In this document: one piece after another, positions 7,849 through 14,690 of the stretch | Layout: the number at the start of each line of letters is the position of its first letter | Position numbering within the stretch: the first letter of the stretch is position 1 | NCBI GenBank assembly: GCA_964369385.1 | Contig: CAYJEY010000004.1 | Coordinates: forward strand, 76,657 to 140,656 | Direction: 5' to 3' | DNA from: CALVGQ01 sp964369385 | GTDB lineage: Bacteria; Bacillota_I; Bacilli_A; Erysipelotrichales; Erysipelotrichaceae | DNA: 64,000 nt | The notes under the pieces: generated by a model | What the model saw: only the letters and a program-made list of their open reading frames with translations | Database searches by the model: none | What the model was told of the DNA's origin: nothing | Program-made: the position numbers and the translations under genes

Positions 7849-8068
7849 CAACAATTAAGATTAAAAATACTACACATCCTGCTATTAAGTTAAGATAAGC
7901 AGTATTTTTTTGTCCAACCTTAAAATTATCCTTAGCCATTATAAGATTAGTCGTTCCTAAAAAGAATATCATTAAAGGCATAGAGATATCATCATTTAAG
8001 ATATTTGTAAAGCTTAAAATTGCAAATACTACTGTAAGTAAGAGTGAAATTACTCTAATATATTTCAT
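7835..8068 (-). CDS. Small membrane protein, DUF3953-like
   Basis: The 77-residue product has three hydrophobic segments, about residues 5-22, 29-45 and 57-76. Between them lies the short basic stretch KDNFKVGQKN. Size and layout fit DUF3953 proteins, small membrane proteins of unknown function. The start has CGGAGA 8 bases ahead. It is a cassette-like unit, with repeats on both sides and no promoter of its own. No function can be assigned. Confidence 0.6.
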   Translation of the reverse strand: MKYIRVISLLLTVVFAILSFTNILNDDISMPLMIFFLGTTNLIMAKDNFKVGQKNTAYLNLIAGCVVFLILIVVLFM

Positions 8069-8084
8069 ATCTAATCTCCGTTCA

Positions 8085-8138
8085 TGTTATAAAAATTTGG
8101 CTCAACTGGAATTATAAACTATTGCATCGTGTTATGCT
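8085..8138 (-). repeat. attC-like repeat A
   Basis: On the minus strand AGCATAAC (8131-8138) lies 22 bases after the GNAT stop. Then come the weak stem TGCAAT/ATTCCA and GTTGAGCC (8099-8106), which fits the GTTRRRY core. A CGGAG leader follows. Bases 8110-8137 are identical to 10494-10521. Confidence 0.6.
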
Positions 8139-8159
8139 CATAATGTACGTTAAACATAA

Positions 8160-8657
8160 TTAAAACACTTTATCAAACGCAATTTTTTCACTGTTATCAA
8201 ACCATATTCTTCCTCGAAAGATGAAACCATTTTTCTTTAGAACATGTTGCATTTTTATGTTATCAGCATCAGTATCTACTCTGAAGTAGTTTATGCCTTT
8301 GTCCTCGCTCATTTTTTCGACAAGCCTAAATACTTCATCAGTCAGTTTTTTTCCACGAGCATTTTCACCAAAAGCCATACGATGAACAACGACATATTTT
8401 TCATCACTTATCCATTTTCCGTTCAGATTATCATAAGCAGGCTCCCCATCAAAATCTATACATAAATATCCTAAAACTTCTTTGTTATCAACAATGAAAA
8501 AACCTTTTTGACTTATGCTGTCATTTTTAATACATTCATAATCTGGATAGCCTTTCTGCCATTGGTCAATTCCTTGCTCTTTCAAATGTTTTTTGGCATC
8601 ATCTATAATGCTCATTGCTCTATCAACTTCGCTTAATTCAATATTTCTTAATTCCAT
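8160..8657 (-). CDS. GNAT family N-acetyltransferase (cassette gene)
   Basis: The 165-residue product starts MELRNIELSEVDRAMSIID, the usual beta1-alpha1 of GNAT enzymes. It has GYLCIDFDGEPAY (about 62-74) as beta strands 3-4 and VVVHRMAFGENARGKKLTDEVFRLVE (about 89-114) as motif A with NARGKKL in the acetyl-CoA loop. NIKMQHVLKKNGFIFRGRIWF at the C-terminus is typical of a subgroup usually annotated simply as GNAT. GGGAG stands 7 bases before the ATG. It acetylates an unknown amine. Its position between two repeats makes it a cassette-like unit. Confidence 0.8.
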   Translation of the reverse strand: MELRNIELSEVDRAMSIIDDAKKHLKEQGIDQWQKGYPDYECIKNDSISQKGFFIVDNKEVLGYLCIDFDGEPAYDNLNGKWISDEKYVVVHRMAFGENARGKKLTDEVFRLVEKMSEDKGINYFRVDTDADNIKMQHVLKKNGFIFRGRIWFDNSEKIAFDKVF

Positions 8658-8680
8658 AGATATCTCCCATTATATATATA

Positions 8681-8726
8681 TTTTGTTCATAATACAATTG
8701 TAAATTATTTCATCTCGTTATGCTCA
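8681..8726 (-). repeat. attC-like repeat B
   Basis: The minus-strand GCATAAC (8717-8723) directly follows, and with its flank overlaps, the TGA stop of the HAD gene. It runs on to ATGAACAAAA (8681-8690) and a leader with TATATAATGGGAG that is shared with the copy before the peptidase E gene. Confidence 0.6.
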
Positions 8727-9329
8727 TAATAAAATGCTATTCAGTATATCATTAAATTCCTTTACATTTCTTTTTTCGTCATCGAAAAAAATAGTTTTCA
8801 TTCCAATTGAATTTGGAGTTGCTAAATTTTCCTCTGTGTTGTCAATAAAGACACATTCATTGGCATTCACCTTTAGCTGCTTACTAACATAATGAAAAAT
8901 TTCACTAGACCGTTTATTCATTTTTAATTCAGCAGAAACTGCAATGCAATCAAAATATTTATACAAATCTCTATTCTTAAAGATATTTTCTATCCTATCT
9001 AGTTTGTTATCTGTTATCAATCCAATTAAATATTGATGTTTTAAATCTTTTAATATCTCTATCATTTCCTCGTCGAGTTTTGTTGCTATAAAAGACTCTA
9101 TGAGAATATCATATGATATTTCTTGGTTTACGTCACTACAAAATTTATCCCACATGTCTTCGTGAACAATATCTCCACTCAGCAAGGCTTGATTGTGCTT
9201 ATAATAGCTTTGTTTCACAATATCTAAAGGTATATCGCATTTTCTTGATATATAGTTAGTTATTGAGGTTGAACCTGTCTTATCAATAGTTAACACACCA
9301 TCAAAATCAAATAAAATTGCTTTAATCAT
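8724..9329 (-). CDS. HAD superfamily hydrolase (cassette gene)
   Basis: The 201-residue product carries all HAD motifs. DFDGV (residues 8-12) holds the nucleophile Asp8 and general acid Asp10. LITDNK (about 104-109) has the Thr of motif II. NKRSSEIF carries a Lys/Arg of motif III, and VFIDNTEENL is motif IV. The helical cap between motifs I and II fits subclass I, phosphoglycolate-phosphatase or epoxide-hydrolase-N-terminal type. It is likely a phosphatase of a small sugar or nucleotide phosphate. Its TGA stop is inside the repeat, as expected for a cassette. Confidence 0.85.
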   Translation of the reverse strand: MIKAILFDFDGVLTIDKTGSTSITNYISRKCDIPLDIVKQSYYKHNQALLSGDIVHEDMWDKFCSDVNQEISYDILIESFIATKLDEEMIEILKDLKHQYLIGLITDNKLDRIENIFKNRDLYKYFDCIAVSAELKMNKRSSEIFHYVSKQLKVNANECVFIDNTEENLATPNSIGMKTIFFDDEKRNVKEFNDILNSILL

Positions 9330-9345
9330 TTTTTACACCTCTCAT

Positions 9346-9375
9346 TATATAAATAATCGCATCTTGTTATACTTG
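9346..9375 (-). repeat. attC-like repeat, shortened
   Basis: GTATAAC (minus strand, 9366-9372) lies 15 bases after the stop of the membrane protein gene. AAGATGCGATTATTTATATAA leads straight into the GAGAGG leader of the HAD gene. The right-hand half of the repeat (ATTGAAGTATGAAC part) is missing. Confidence 0.5.
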
Positions 9376-9387
9376 TAACATCTATTA

Positions 9388-9900
9388 TCAATCTTTAATA
9401 ATCTGAATTTGATTAACATTTCCTTTGTTGGAAGACTCATTTGTTGTCTCATAGGTGATTAAATATTCTCCGTCTACTTCTAAAAGTTTTAATATCGGCA
9501 TAGGGCAAGTTAACACTATATCTTTATTTCCACTACTTATTGTTATTTCTTCTTTGTCAGCATCAACACTAATGACTTGTGTAATCGCAATAATAGTAAT
9601 AGTATTAAATTTCTCAATAAAAAATTGAACCTGCAATAATAATGTAATACTTAACAAAATGGTAACAACTATATTGGAGTAAATTCGCTTATTTTTGATC
9701 ATATCTCTTACTATATTTGAGATAAAAACAATGTTTGCAATTACACAAATAAATGGAACTATTGATAAAATTTCATGAATGCCATAATCAACTAGAGTAT
9801 ATATACCATATCTAGACATCTCATTTTCAAATATGTATACAACCCATAAAGCTATACAAATCAACATTGATGCCATGAGTCTGCATTTTTTATTATTCAT
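9388..9900 (-). CDS. Unknown membrane protein (cassette gene)
   Basis: I do not recognise this 170-residue protein. It has about four membrane segments (roughly residues 7-25, 43-63, 74-94 and 97-111). A soluble tail of about 60 residues follows, rich in beta strands (DKEEITISSGNKDIVLTCP, DGEYLITYET). The tail could lie outside or inside the cell. GAGGAG precedes the ATG. Like its neighbours it stands between two repeats and has no promoter. No function is proposed. Confidence 0.65.
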   Translation of the reverse strand: MNNKKCRLMASMLICIALWVVYIFENEMSRYGIYTLVDYGIHEILSIVPFICVIANIVFISNIVRDMIKNKRIYSNIVVTILLSITLLLQVQFFIEKFNTITIIAITQVISVDADKEEITISSGNKDIVLTCPMPILKLLEVDGEYLITYETTNESSNKGNVNQIQIIKD

Positions 9901-9952
9901 TTTAATCTCCTCTTAATCCTATTATAGAATTTTTTGATTTATAATTATTTGT

Positions 9953-9990
9953 TAATCGATGATTATTTAATTATATTATTTATGTTATAC
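9953..9990 (-). repeat. attC-like repeat, diverged
   Basis: GTATAAC (minus strand, 9984-9990) touches the TGA stop of the NUDIX gene. The right half differs from the other copies and contains GTTAATCGATGATTA (plus strand, from 9953), a small palindrome. Confidence 0.45.
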
Positions 9991-10449
9991 TCATTTTACG
10001 AATATACTGTATGCTTGTTCAACAGCCCAGATTTGATGTGGTAAGAATAATTTTTCTTTTATTTCATCGATAGTTAGCCATACTAAATAGTGGTCGGGTT
10101 CAGTTGGTGATGATACAACATCTCCTATTTCCATGAAATAGAAATAACCGATACCATGAAAATCTGTTTTTGTTTGCTCAATGAAATGATAATAATCACC
10201 CATGCAAATTAATTCTTTTGGAACAACGGCAAGCCCTGCTTCTTCAAGAGTTTCTCTAATAATGCAATCTTTATGATTTTCATTATTATCTATTCCGCCA
10301 CCAAGTAAAAAATAACCTTTTTCGCCATTATATAAATGAGTCATGGCTACAGGTACTTTTCCATCTTCAGAAAACCCTATACCATACGCACCAACACGTT
10401 CTTTATATATCACACCATCTTTTCTACATCCAAAACTTTTACTTAACAT
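9991..10449 (-). CDS. NUDIX hydrolase (cassette gene)
   Basis: The start is placed at 10449 because GAAGGAG lies about 10 bases ahead; an ATG at 10488 falls inside the repeat core. The 152-residue product contains a full Nudix box GX5EX7REUXEEXGU: GGIDNNE, seven residues, then RETLEEAGL (about residues 52-74). The family hydrolyses nucleoside diphosphates linked to another group. The exact substrate is unknown; LLGGGIDNNE resembles Nudix enzymes acting on oxidised or unusual nucleotides. NUDIX genes are frequent cargo of integron cassettes. Confidence 0.85.
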   Translation of the reverse strand: MLSKSFGCRKDGVIYKERVGAYGIGFSEDGKVPVAMTHLYNGEKGYFLLGGGIDNNENHKDCIIRETLEEAGLAVVPKELICMGDYYHFIEQTKTDFHGIGYFYFMEIGDVVSSPTEPDHYLVWLTIDEIKEKLFLPHQIWAVEQAYSIFVK

Positions 10450-10478
10450 AAGTATTATTCTCCTTCGTAAATTATAGA

Positions 10479-10522
10479 TTTTGTTCATACTTCAATTATA
10501 AACTATTGCATCGTGTTATGCC
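10479..10522 (-). repeat. attC-like repeat C
   Basis: Minus strand: GCATAAC (10515-10521) lies 13 bases after the peptidase E stop. It is followed by the hairpin-forming pair TGCAAT/ATTGAA with an 8-base loop, then GTATGAAC, which pairs with CATAAC leaving one unpaired A. Unpaired bases in the stem are typical of folded attC sites. Confidence 0.6.
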
Positions 10523-10534
10523 TATAATAGGTAT

Positions 10535-11176
10535 TTAGTATATTTGTTTAACCTCTCCTTGGTTTATCAAAAATACATCGCCAATAAGTTCAATATTATC
10601 GTCAATAACTATAATAGCACACTCATCACATAAACCATATATACAGTATTTATGAGATATTTCTGATAGTTCATCAGAAACTCCTCTTTTATCGTAATGT
10701 GGTGTAACAGATATACTTACGACCCCAAGCCCTTTATAAATTTGTTTTTTCGCATCTACGCCTGTAACAGAGCAAATTGCATCCTCCCCCATATTTATAG
10801 CACCTGCACTCATTCCGATAATTACCCCACTATTACTTTTTATCGAAGAAATTAAATCATATTCTTCTAAACACTTGTATTGTAGAGCTGTATTTCCTCC
10901 AGAAAGCCAAACTACATCTGCTTTGCTAATGGCTTGTTGTGCTTCTTGTTTTGTCATTCTTCCATCAACAACATAAGCATTATTAAAATTAATTTTATTT
11001 AAAGTGAACATATTTAAATAAAAATTGAAATATTTATCTGTTTTTTCGTTATGATTATGAAAATCAGATGCTACAAAAGCGAAATTATTTCGTTTAATAA
11101 CTATTTCATTTACTCGACATGCAAAATCAGGCGGAAAATTTTTATCAAAATTGCTTATTAATATTTTTGCAGTCAT
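10535..11176 (-). CDS. Peptidase E / S51 family peptidase (cassette gene)
   Basis: The start is placed at 11176 (MTAKILISNF) because GGGAGGG lies about 8 bases ahead; the longer frame begins inside the repeat. The 213-residue product has DVVWLSGGNTALQYK (about 85-99) and IIGMSAGAINMG (about 117-128). The Ser of GMSAGA is the expected nucleophile of the Ser-His-Glu triad, and His of TPHYDKR is the likely partner. The S51 family contains Asp-dipeptidase and cyanophycinase. Which peptide it cleaves is unknown. It is soluble and cytoplasmic, with no signal peptide. Confidence 0.85.
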   Translation of the reverse strand: MTAKILISNFDKNFPPDFACRVNEIVIKRNNFAFVASDFHNHNEKTDKYFNFYLNMFTLNKINFNNAYVVDGRMTKQEAQQAISKADVVWLSGGNTALQYKCLEEYDLISSIKSNSGVIIGMSAGAINMGEDAICSVTGVDAKKQIYKGLGVVSISVTPHYDKRGVSDELSEISHKYCIYGLCDECAIIVIDDNIELIGDVFLINQGEVKQIY

Positions 11177-11201
11177 TGTTGTAACCCTCCCATTATATAA
11201 A

Positions 11202-11245
11202 TTTTGCTCGTACTTCAATTATAAATTGTTGCTTCATGTTATGCT
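11202..11245 (-). repeat. attC-like repeat D
   Basis: AGCATAAC (minus strand, 11238-11245) lies 13 bases after the stop of the first GNAT gene. It is followed by AATTTATAATTGAAGTACGAGC and TATATAATGGGAGG, the same order of blocks as repeat C with about nine differences. Confidence 0.6.
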
Positions 11246-11257
11246 AATTTTGTGTGC

Positions 11258-11659
11258 CTATCTAAAATATGAAATCATATGTCCCTCGTTTAATTTTTTC
11301 ATATTAAAGGATTGGTAAAAATAATTGTCTACTTTATCTTCAATATCAGTTACTACTTGGAACATTCTAACTTCTTTATATTTATCCCAACAATGTTTAA
11401 ACAAATATGAACCTATTCCTTTTTGTTGATATCCCGACAAAACAATTAAATCTTGTACTAGTACAATATGCTCGCCATCGCCTACACAACGAACAAACCC
11501 AACTAATTTTTCATCTTCAAACGCACCTAAAATATATAGTGAGTTATGAAATGCCCTCACTAATTTGTCATCATCCTTTAGGTATGATTGCCAATTTGAA
11601 TCTTCATATATCGCTTTAATTTCACTTAATAAACTCGTAGTAAATTCTTTATATTCCAC
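11258..11659 (-). CDS. GNAT family N-acetyltransferase (first cassette gene)
   Basis: The 133-residue product starts at GTG 11659, with GGAGG 9 bases ahead. It has GAFEDEKLVGFVRCVGDGEHI (beta strands 2-3) and LVQDLIVLSGYQQKGIGSYLFKHC (about 66-89), where QQKGIG is the acetyl-CoA pyrophosphate loop. FYQSFNMKKL is motif B. The size and fold fit the small GNAT subgroup acting on amines or small molecules. As the gene nearest the array promoter it should be the most strongly expressed cassette. Confidence 0.82.
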   Translation of the reverse strand: MEYKEFTTSLLSEIKAIYEDSNWQSYLKDDDKLVRAFHNSLYILGAFEDEKLVGFVRCVGDGEHIVLVQDLIVLSGYQQKGIGSYLFKHCWDKYKEVRMFQVVTDIEDKVDNYFYQSFNMKKLNEGHMISYFR

Positions 11660-11686
11660 TGTATTTATCCTCCAATTATATAAATT

Positions 11687-11704
11687 TTACGAACTATTTC
11701 GTAA
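11687..11704. repeat. Palindrome at the head of the cassette array
   Basis: TTACGAA and TTCGTAA are perfect 7-bp arms with a 4-base loop. It starts about 14 bp after the array promoter and overlaps GTTCGTAAAATTTATATAA (minus strand), which resembles the right-hand end of the attC-like repeats. It could be an operator or an attI-like first site. Confidence 0.5.
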
Positions 11705-11717
11705 GTTCTCTAGATAA

Positions 11718-11746
11718 ATGATAAAGCAGATGTTGAAAAGATTCAA
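11718..11746 (-). promoter_or_regulatory. Promoter at the head of the cassette array
   Basis: On the minus strand TTGAAT (11741-11746) and TATCAT (11718-11723) are exactly 17 bp apart. It lies between the rlmD terminator and the first cassette gene and is the only clear promoter that could serve the whole array. Confidence 0.6.
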
Positions 11747-11937
11747 TAAAGTGCATTATTTATATATAGTATTTTATCTATTTTCGACATTAAACTTGTG
11801 ATTTTTTACTCGTACACGTAGATATGTTCCACATACTGTGAAATTGTCTCAAATAGTAATTTTACAGGAAACAAAGTTTCACACATAAACATATTATCAC
11901 TCTATAACTCTTTTTTTTCAAAAGCACAAATTTCACT

Positions 11938-11973
11938 AAAAAAACTCTAAACCCTTTAAAATAGGGTCTAGAG
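11938..11973 (-). terminator. Strong terminator after rlmD
   Basis: CTCTAGACCCT pairs with AGGGTTTAGAG (11 bp, one G-T pair) around a 7-base loop, then seven T on the minus strand. It isolates the cassette array from upstream transcription. The remaining roughly 240 bases up to the first cassette gene show only the promoter and palindrome listed separately. Confidence 0.9.
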
Positions 11974-11976
11974 CTA

Positions 11977-13302
11977 CTACTTACGTTCTAATAATACGAT
12001 ACTTTCGGTATGTAAAGTGTGAGCGAATAAATCAATCGGTTGGATCACTTTTACATGATAGTTTAACTCTTGGAAGAGTTTGCAATCTCTTGCCTGTGTC
12101 GCAGGGTCACATGAAACATACACGATGCGTTTTGGATTCATTTGTACAAGCGACTCAATTGCTGTAGCATCAAGTCCTTTGCGCGGTGGATCAACTATTG
12201 CTACATCGATTTTCACCTTCTTTTGCGCCATTTGTTTTGTATAAGAGGCTGCATCACTACAGACAAATTCTATATTTTTAACATTGTTAAGTTTCGCATT
12301 TTCTTTGGCATCTTGTACAGCAGCTGCTACAACCTCAATTCCAATCACCTTCTTGGCATGTTTTGCCGCGAATATTCCAATCGTTCCTGTCCCACAATAA
12401 ACATCCGCTACTACATCATCTTTTGTGATTTCGGCAAGTTCTATTGCCTTGTTGTAAAGGGCCTTTGTTTGAATTGGATTGATTTGATAAAATGATTTTG
12501 ATGAGATATTAAATGTACAATCCTCTAATTTTTCTTGGATAAAGCGTTTACCATAAACCAATACCTCTTTTTCACCTAAGATGACATTATCATTTCGTTG
12601 ATTGATGTTGGCAATTACACTTTTAATTTCTTTAAATTCTTTTAAACATTTTTCAAGTAATGCTTTAGACTGTCTAAAAGGATACTCCTTTACAATCCAA
12701 ACTAACATGACTTCTCCTGTGACATGTGAATGCTTAACTAAAATATGACGGAATGCTTTACCACATCCGAGTTCTTTTAACCAAACTTTCATTTGTTTCA
12801 CAATTTTATTTTGCAACTCTGTTTGCACGATACAATCATTAAACTCCACAATATCATTGCTGTTAGCACGATAGAAGCCTACCTGAAGCCCTTTAAGCGT
12901 CGAAACTGGAACTTGTACCTTATTGCGATAACGTACTGGATTTTGCATTCCAAGACACTCATTGACAGGATGCTCAATTTTACCAATGCGCTCAAAGCAA
13001 TCTTTTACGATTTTATGTTTAATTGCGAGTTGCCCTTCATAACTTAAATGTTGAAGTTCACACCCACCACACTGTCTTGCTACTGAGCACTTTGGTGTAA
13101 CACGTTGCGGACTTTTTTTAATGATTTCTTTCACAAAACCATAGCCATATGTTTTCTTTAATGCGGTTACGTGAACGAGCACTTCTTCTTGTGGTAAGCA
13201 GCCTCTTACAAAATAAGTAAAGTTATCGTGCTTTACTACACCTAAACCTTGGTTTGTTAAATCACTGCATGTGCCAATAAATTCTTCATTTTTCTTTTTC
13301 AT
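11977..13302 (-). CDS. rlmD: 23S rRNA (uracil-C5)-methyltransferase RlmD/RlmCD type
   Basis: The start is put at ATG 13302 (MKKKNEEFIG); a TTG at 13329 lies inside the terminator hairpin of the gene before it. The 441-residue product has an N-terminal TRAM domain. The iron-sulfur cysteines sit in PKCSVARQCGGCELQHL with a fourth in FNDCIVQ. The SAM site is VADVYCGTGTIGIFAAK, then VDPPRKGL, and the catalytic Cys is in YVSCDPATQARD. The enzyme methylates C5 of uridines in 23S rRNA. In Firmicutes one enzyme may treat two positions. No good ribosome-binding site is visible, since the hairpin T tract abuts the start. Confidence 0.9.
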   Translation of the reverse strand: MKKKNEEFIGTCSDLTNQGLGVVKHDNFTYFVRGCLPQEEVLVHVTALKKTYGYGFVKEIIKKSPQRVTPKCSVARQCGGCELQHLSYEGQLAIKHKIVKDCFERIGKIEHPVNECLGMQNPVRYRNKVQVPVSTLKGLQVGFYRANSNDIVEFNDCIVQTELQNKIVKQMKVWLKELGCGKAFRHILVKHSHVTGEVMLVWIVKEYPFRQSKALLEKCLKEFKEIKSVIANINQRNDNVILGEKEVLVYGKRFIQEKLEDCTFNISSKSFYQINPIQTKALYNKAIELAEITKDDVVADVYCGTGTIGIFAAKHAKKVIGIEVVAAAVQDAKENAKLNNVKNIEFVCSDAASYTKQMAQKKVKIDVAIVDPPRKGLDATAIESLVQMNPKRIVYVSCDPATQARDCKLFQELNYHVKVIQPIDLFAHTLHTESIVLLERK

Positions 13303-13306
13303 TTTT

Positions 13307-13336
13307 AAAAAAGAGCGTTGCCTGTGCAAACGCTCT
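13307..13336 (-). terminator. Terminator touching the rlmD start codon
   Basis: AGAGCGTT(T)GC pairs with GCAACGCTCT around ACAG and is followed by six T on the minus strand. It ends the 13335-14060 gene, overlaps its stop codon, and finishes five bases before the rlmD ATG. Confidence 0.8.
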
Positions 13337-14060
13337 ATTCCTCACCTTCTGTTGTTACTTCATCTTCAAGTAATTCTTCTTCAAGTCCACCAGCGCTTTC
13401 TTCATTTGAATCAGGTGTTGGTGTTGGATTTCGTTTTGCTTCTAGTTCATCTAATATTTGTTGAGCTAACTCAGGGTCTTTTGGTTCTGATACAACATCG
13501 ACTACCTTCTCACTAATTGACGAAGATTTCGATATAATCACATAACTAAATGCCTCTGAATCACGATTCTCGCTTAGATTATACACATGCACTTCAATGT
13601 CATACATATTCTTTTCTTGAGTACGTGTAAAATAAGTTGCAACATCCAATTCACTTGTAATGGCGTTGTATGCCTCTTGTGCTAATGCTTCTGCTTGTTC
13701 AACTGAATAACTATCGCTAGTATCTACATAAAGACGAAGGGTCGCTGTTTTAAGTTGAATCTCAACGCTTTCTACGCCTGACTTACTTGATACTGCTTGT
13801 TCAATTGCTGCAATTTGTTCCTGCGTAATAGCAGGATCTAAATCACCTTCAAAGCGATCTCCTGCAAGTACAGAACCCGTTGCCATCGACGCACTAATCA
13901 ACATATATCCCAATACAAGAAATGGTGTGGCAATAATAATTAAGCCCACAATGATTGCGATCATTGCCCCATCTATTTTTTTCTTTTTCTTCGGTTTTTT
14001 AACTGGTGGTTTCTTTGCTTTTACTTCTTGGTTTTCAATATTTTTATTTACCTGTGACAT
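13335..14060 (-). CDS. Membrane-anchored protein of unknown function
   Basis: I do not recognise this 241-residue protein. It has a very basic N-terminus (KAKKPPVKKPKKKKKIDG, about residues 14-31) and one membrane helix (about 33-57). An extracytoplasmic domain of about 130 residues follows, with a strand-helix pattern (GVESVEIQLKTATLRLYVDT, YDIEVHVYNLSENRDSEAF). The tail is acidic and Pro-rich (NPTPTPDSNEESAGG to EEE). The orientation should be N-in. It stands 60 bases after the polysaccharide operon and could be read through from it. A wall or envelope role is a guess from topology only. Confidence 0.7.
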   Translation of the reverse strand: MSQVNKNIENQEVKAKKPPVKKPKKKKKIDGAMIAIIVGLIIIATPFLVLGYMLISASMATGSVLAGDRFEGDLDPAITQEQIAAIEQAVSSKSGVESVEIQLKTATLRLYVDTSDSYSVEQAEALAQEAYNAITSELDVATYFTRTQEKNMYDIEVHVYNLSENRDSEAFSYVIISKSSSISEKVVDVVSEPKDPELAQQILDELEAKRNPTPTPDSNEESAGGLEEELLEDEVTTEGEE

Positions 14061-14120
14061 TTCATCACTCCTAACATGTCTATTCTATCAATTCTTTTAA
14101 TAAATTTCAAATATTAGTCA

Positions 14121-14690
14121 CTACTTCTTATTTGCTTCCCAATCCAATAAGCGATGTCCTACTACGAGAAATGACTTATCGGCAAGCTGTGCACATGGAT
14201 CATCACTATATGAATCCGAGTAGAATTCTTCCACAGTTGCTTGTGGATACACCTCTTTAAAGCGTACCACCTTTTGTGCTCCATGGCAGTTGATTCCATC
14301 GCTGTGTTTCCCACTTTTAACATCTATTCGTGATGCCATTGCTTCTACATTTAATCTCTTACAAATAGGTAAAATGATAAATTCTGGAGAAGCTGAGATA
14401 ATTAAATCATCGCTTTTTTTATGTTCCTTATAAAATGGTTTAATTTTATGCTGGTTCTTATCCCAAAAATCTTCAACCCAAGCTTCTACATCATTAATGT
14501 GTACGAGTATAGCATAAATCGATTCTTTGAAATCTTCTTTGCGTTGGATTTTTAAAGCATATTTCATAAATTGCCATGCTTGATTAGGCATAAAACGCAT
14601 CAAACTCGGTTTTCTTTTTATGCAGTACTTATAAAAATCAACAGTGCTGTCTCCATCATAAATTGTTTTATCAAAATCGTATACGTTCAT
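14121..14690 (-). CDS. HAD-IB family phosphatase
   Basis: The 189-residue product has motif I YDFDKTIYDGDST at residues 4-16 (DxDxT), motif II LIISASPEF (about 95-103) and motif III/IV FYSDSYSDDP (about 156-165). That order and the all-helical cap fit the HAD-IB group, which includes phosphoserine phosphatase and lipid-linked phosphate phosphatases. The gene abuts the GT2 gene stop (14691) and ends the polysaccharide operon. The likely substrate is a phosphorylated sugar or lipid intermediate, but this is inferred from context. Confidence 0.82.
   Translation of the reverse strand: MNVYDFDKTIYDGDSTVDFYKYCIKRKPSLMRFMPNQAWQFMKYALKIQRKEDFKESIYAILVHINDVEAWVEDFWDKNQHKIKPFYKEHKKSDDLIISASPEFIILPICKRLNVEAMASRIDVKSGKHSDGINCHGAQKVVRFKEVYPQATVEEFYSDSYSDDPCAQLADKSFLVVGHRLLDWEANKK

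Larger units (their letters stand above)
7080..11704 (-). mobile_element. Integron-type gene-cassette array without a visible integrase
   Basis: Eight small genes, all on the minus strand, stand one behind the other: pyrophosphatase, DUF3953, GNAT, HAD, membrane protein, NUDIX, peptidase E and GNAT. In six of them a GCATAAC or GTATAAC motif (coding strand) lies 0-22 bases after the stop codon. A longer imperfect palindrome then leads into the next gene's ribosome-binding site. Two copies share 28 identical bases (8110-8137 and 10494-10521). Only the head of the array has a clear promoter. These are hallmarks of integron cassettes with attC sites, and GNAT and NUDIX genes are typical cassette cargo. 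No tyrosine recombinase is in the window. An alternative is spread of a leader repeat by ordinary recombination. Confidence 0.55.

Noticed and set aside
9984..9990. Strict GTTRRRY/RYYYAAC attC cores in every spacer
   Set aside because: Only the copy at 8099-8106 fits GTTRRRY fully; the left core GCATAAC departs from RYYYAAC at one position. I therefore call the repeats attC-like, not attC.
10450..10488. Longer NUDIX reading frame starting at ATG 10488
   Set aside because: The ATG lies in the conserved repeat core (GTATGAAC) shared with other cassettes, and the GAAGGAG site fits the ATG at 10449.
11177..11218. Longer peptidase E frame starting at 11218
   Set aside because: It starts within the repeat, and GGGAGGG directs translation to 11176.
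8099..11245. Spacer repeats as one intrinsic promoter per cassette (TTGAAG...TATAAT)
   Set aside because: Spacing between the boxes is about 15 bp and the ribosome-binding site follows the TATAAT immediately, leaving no room for a leader.
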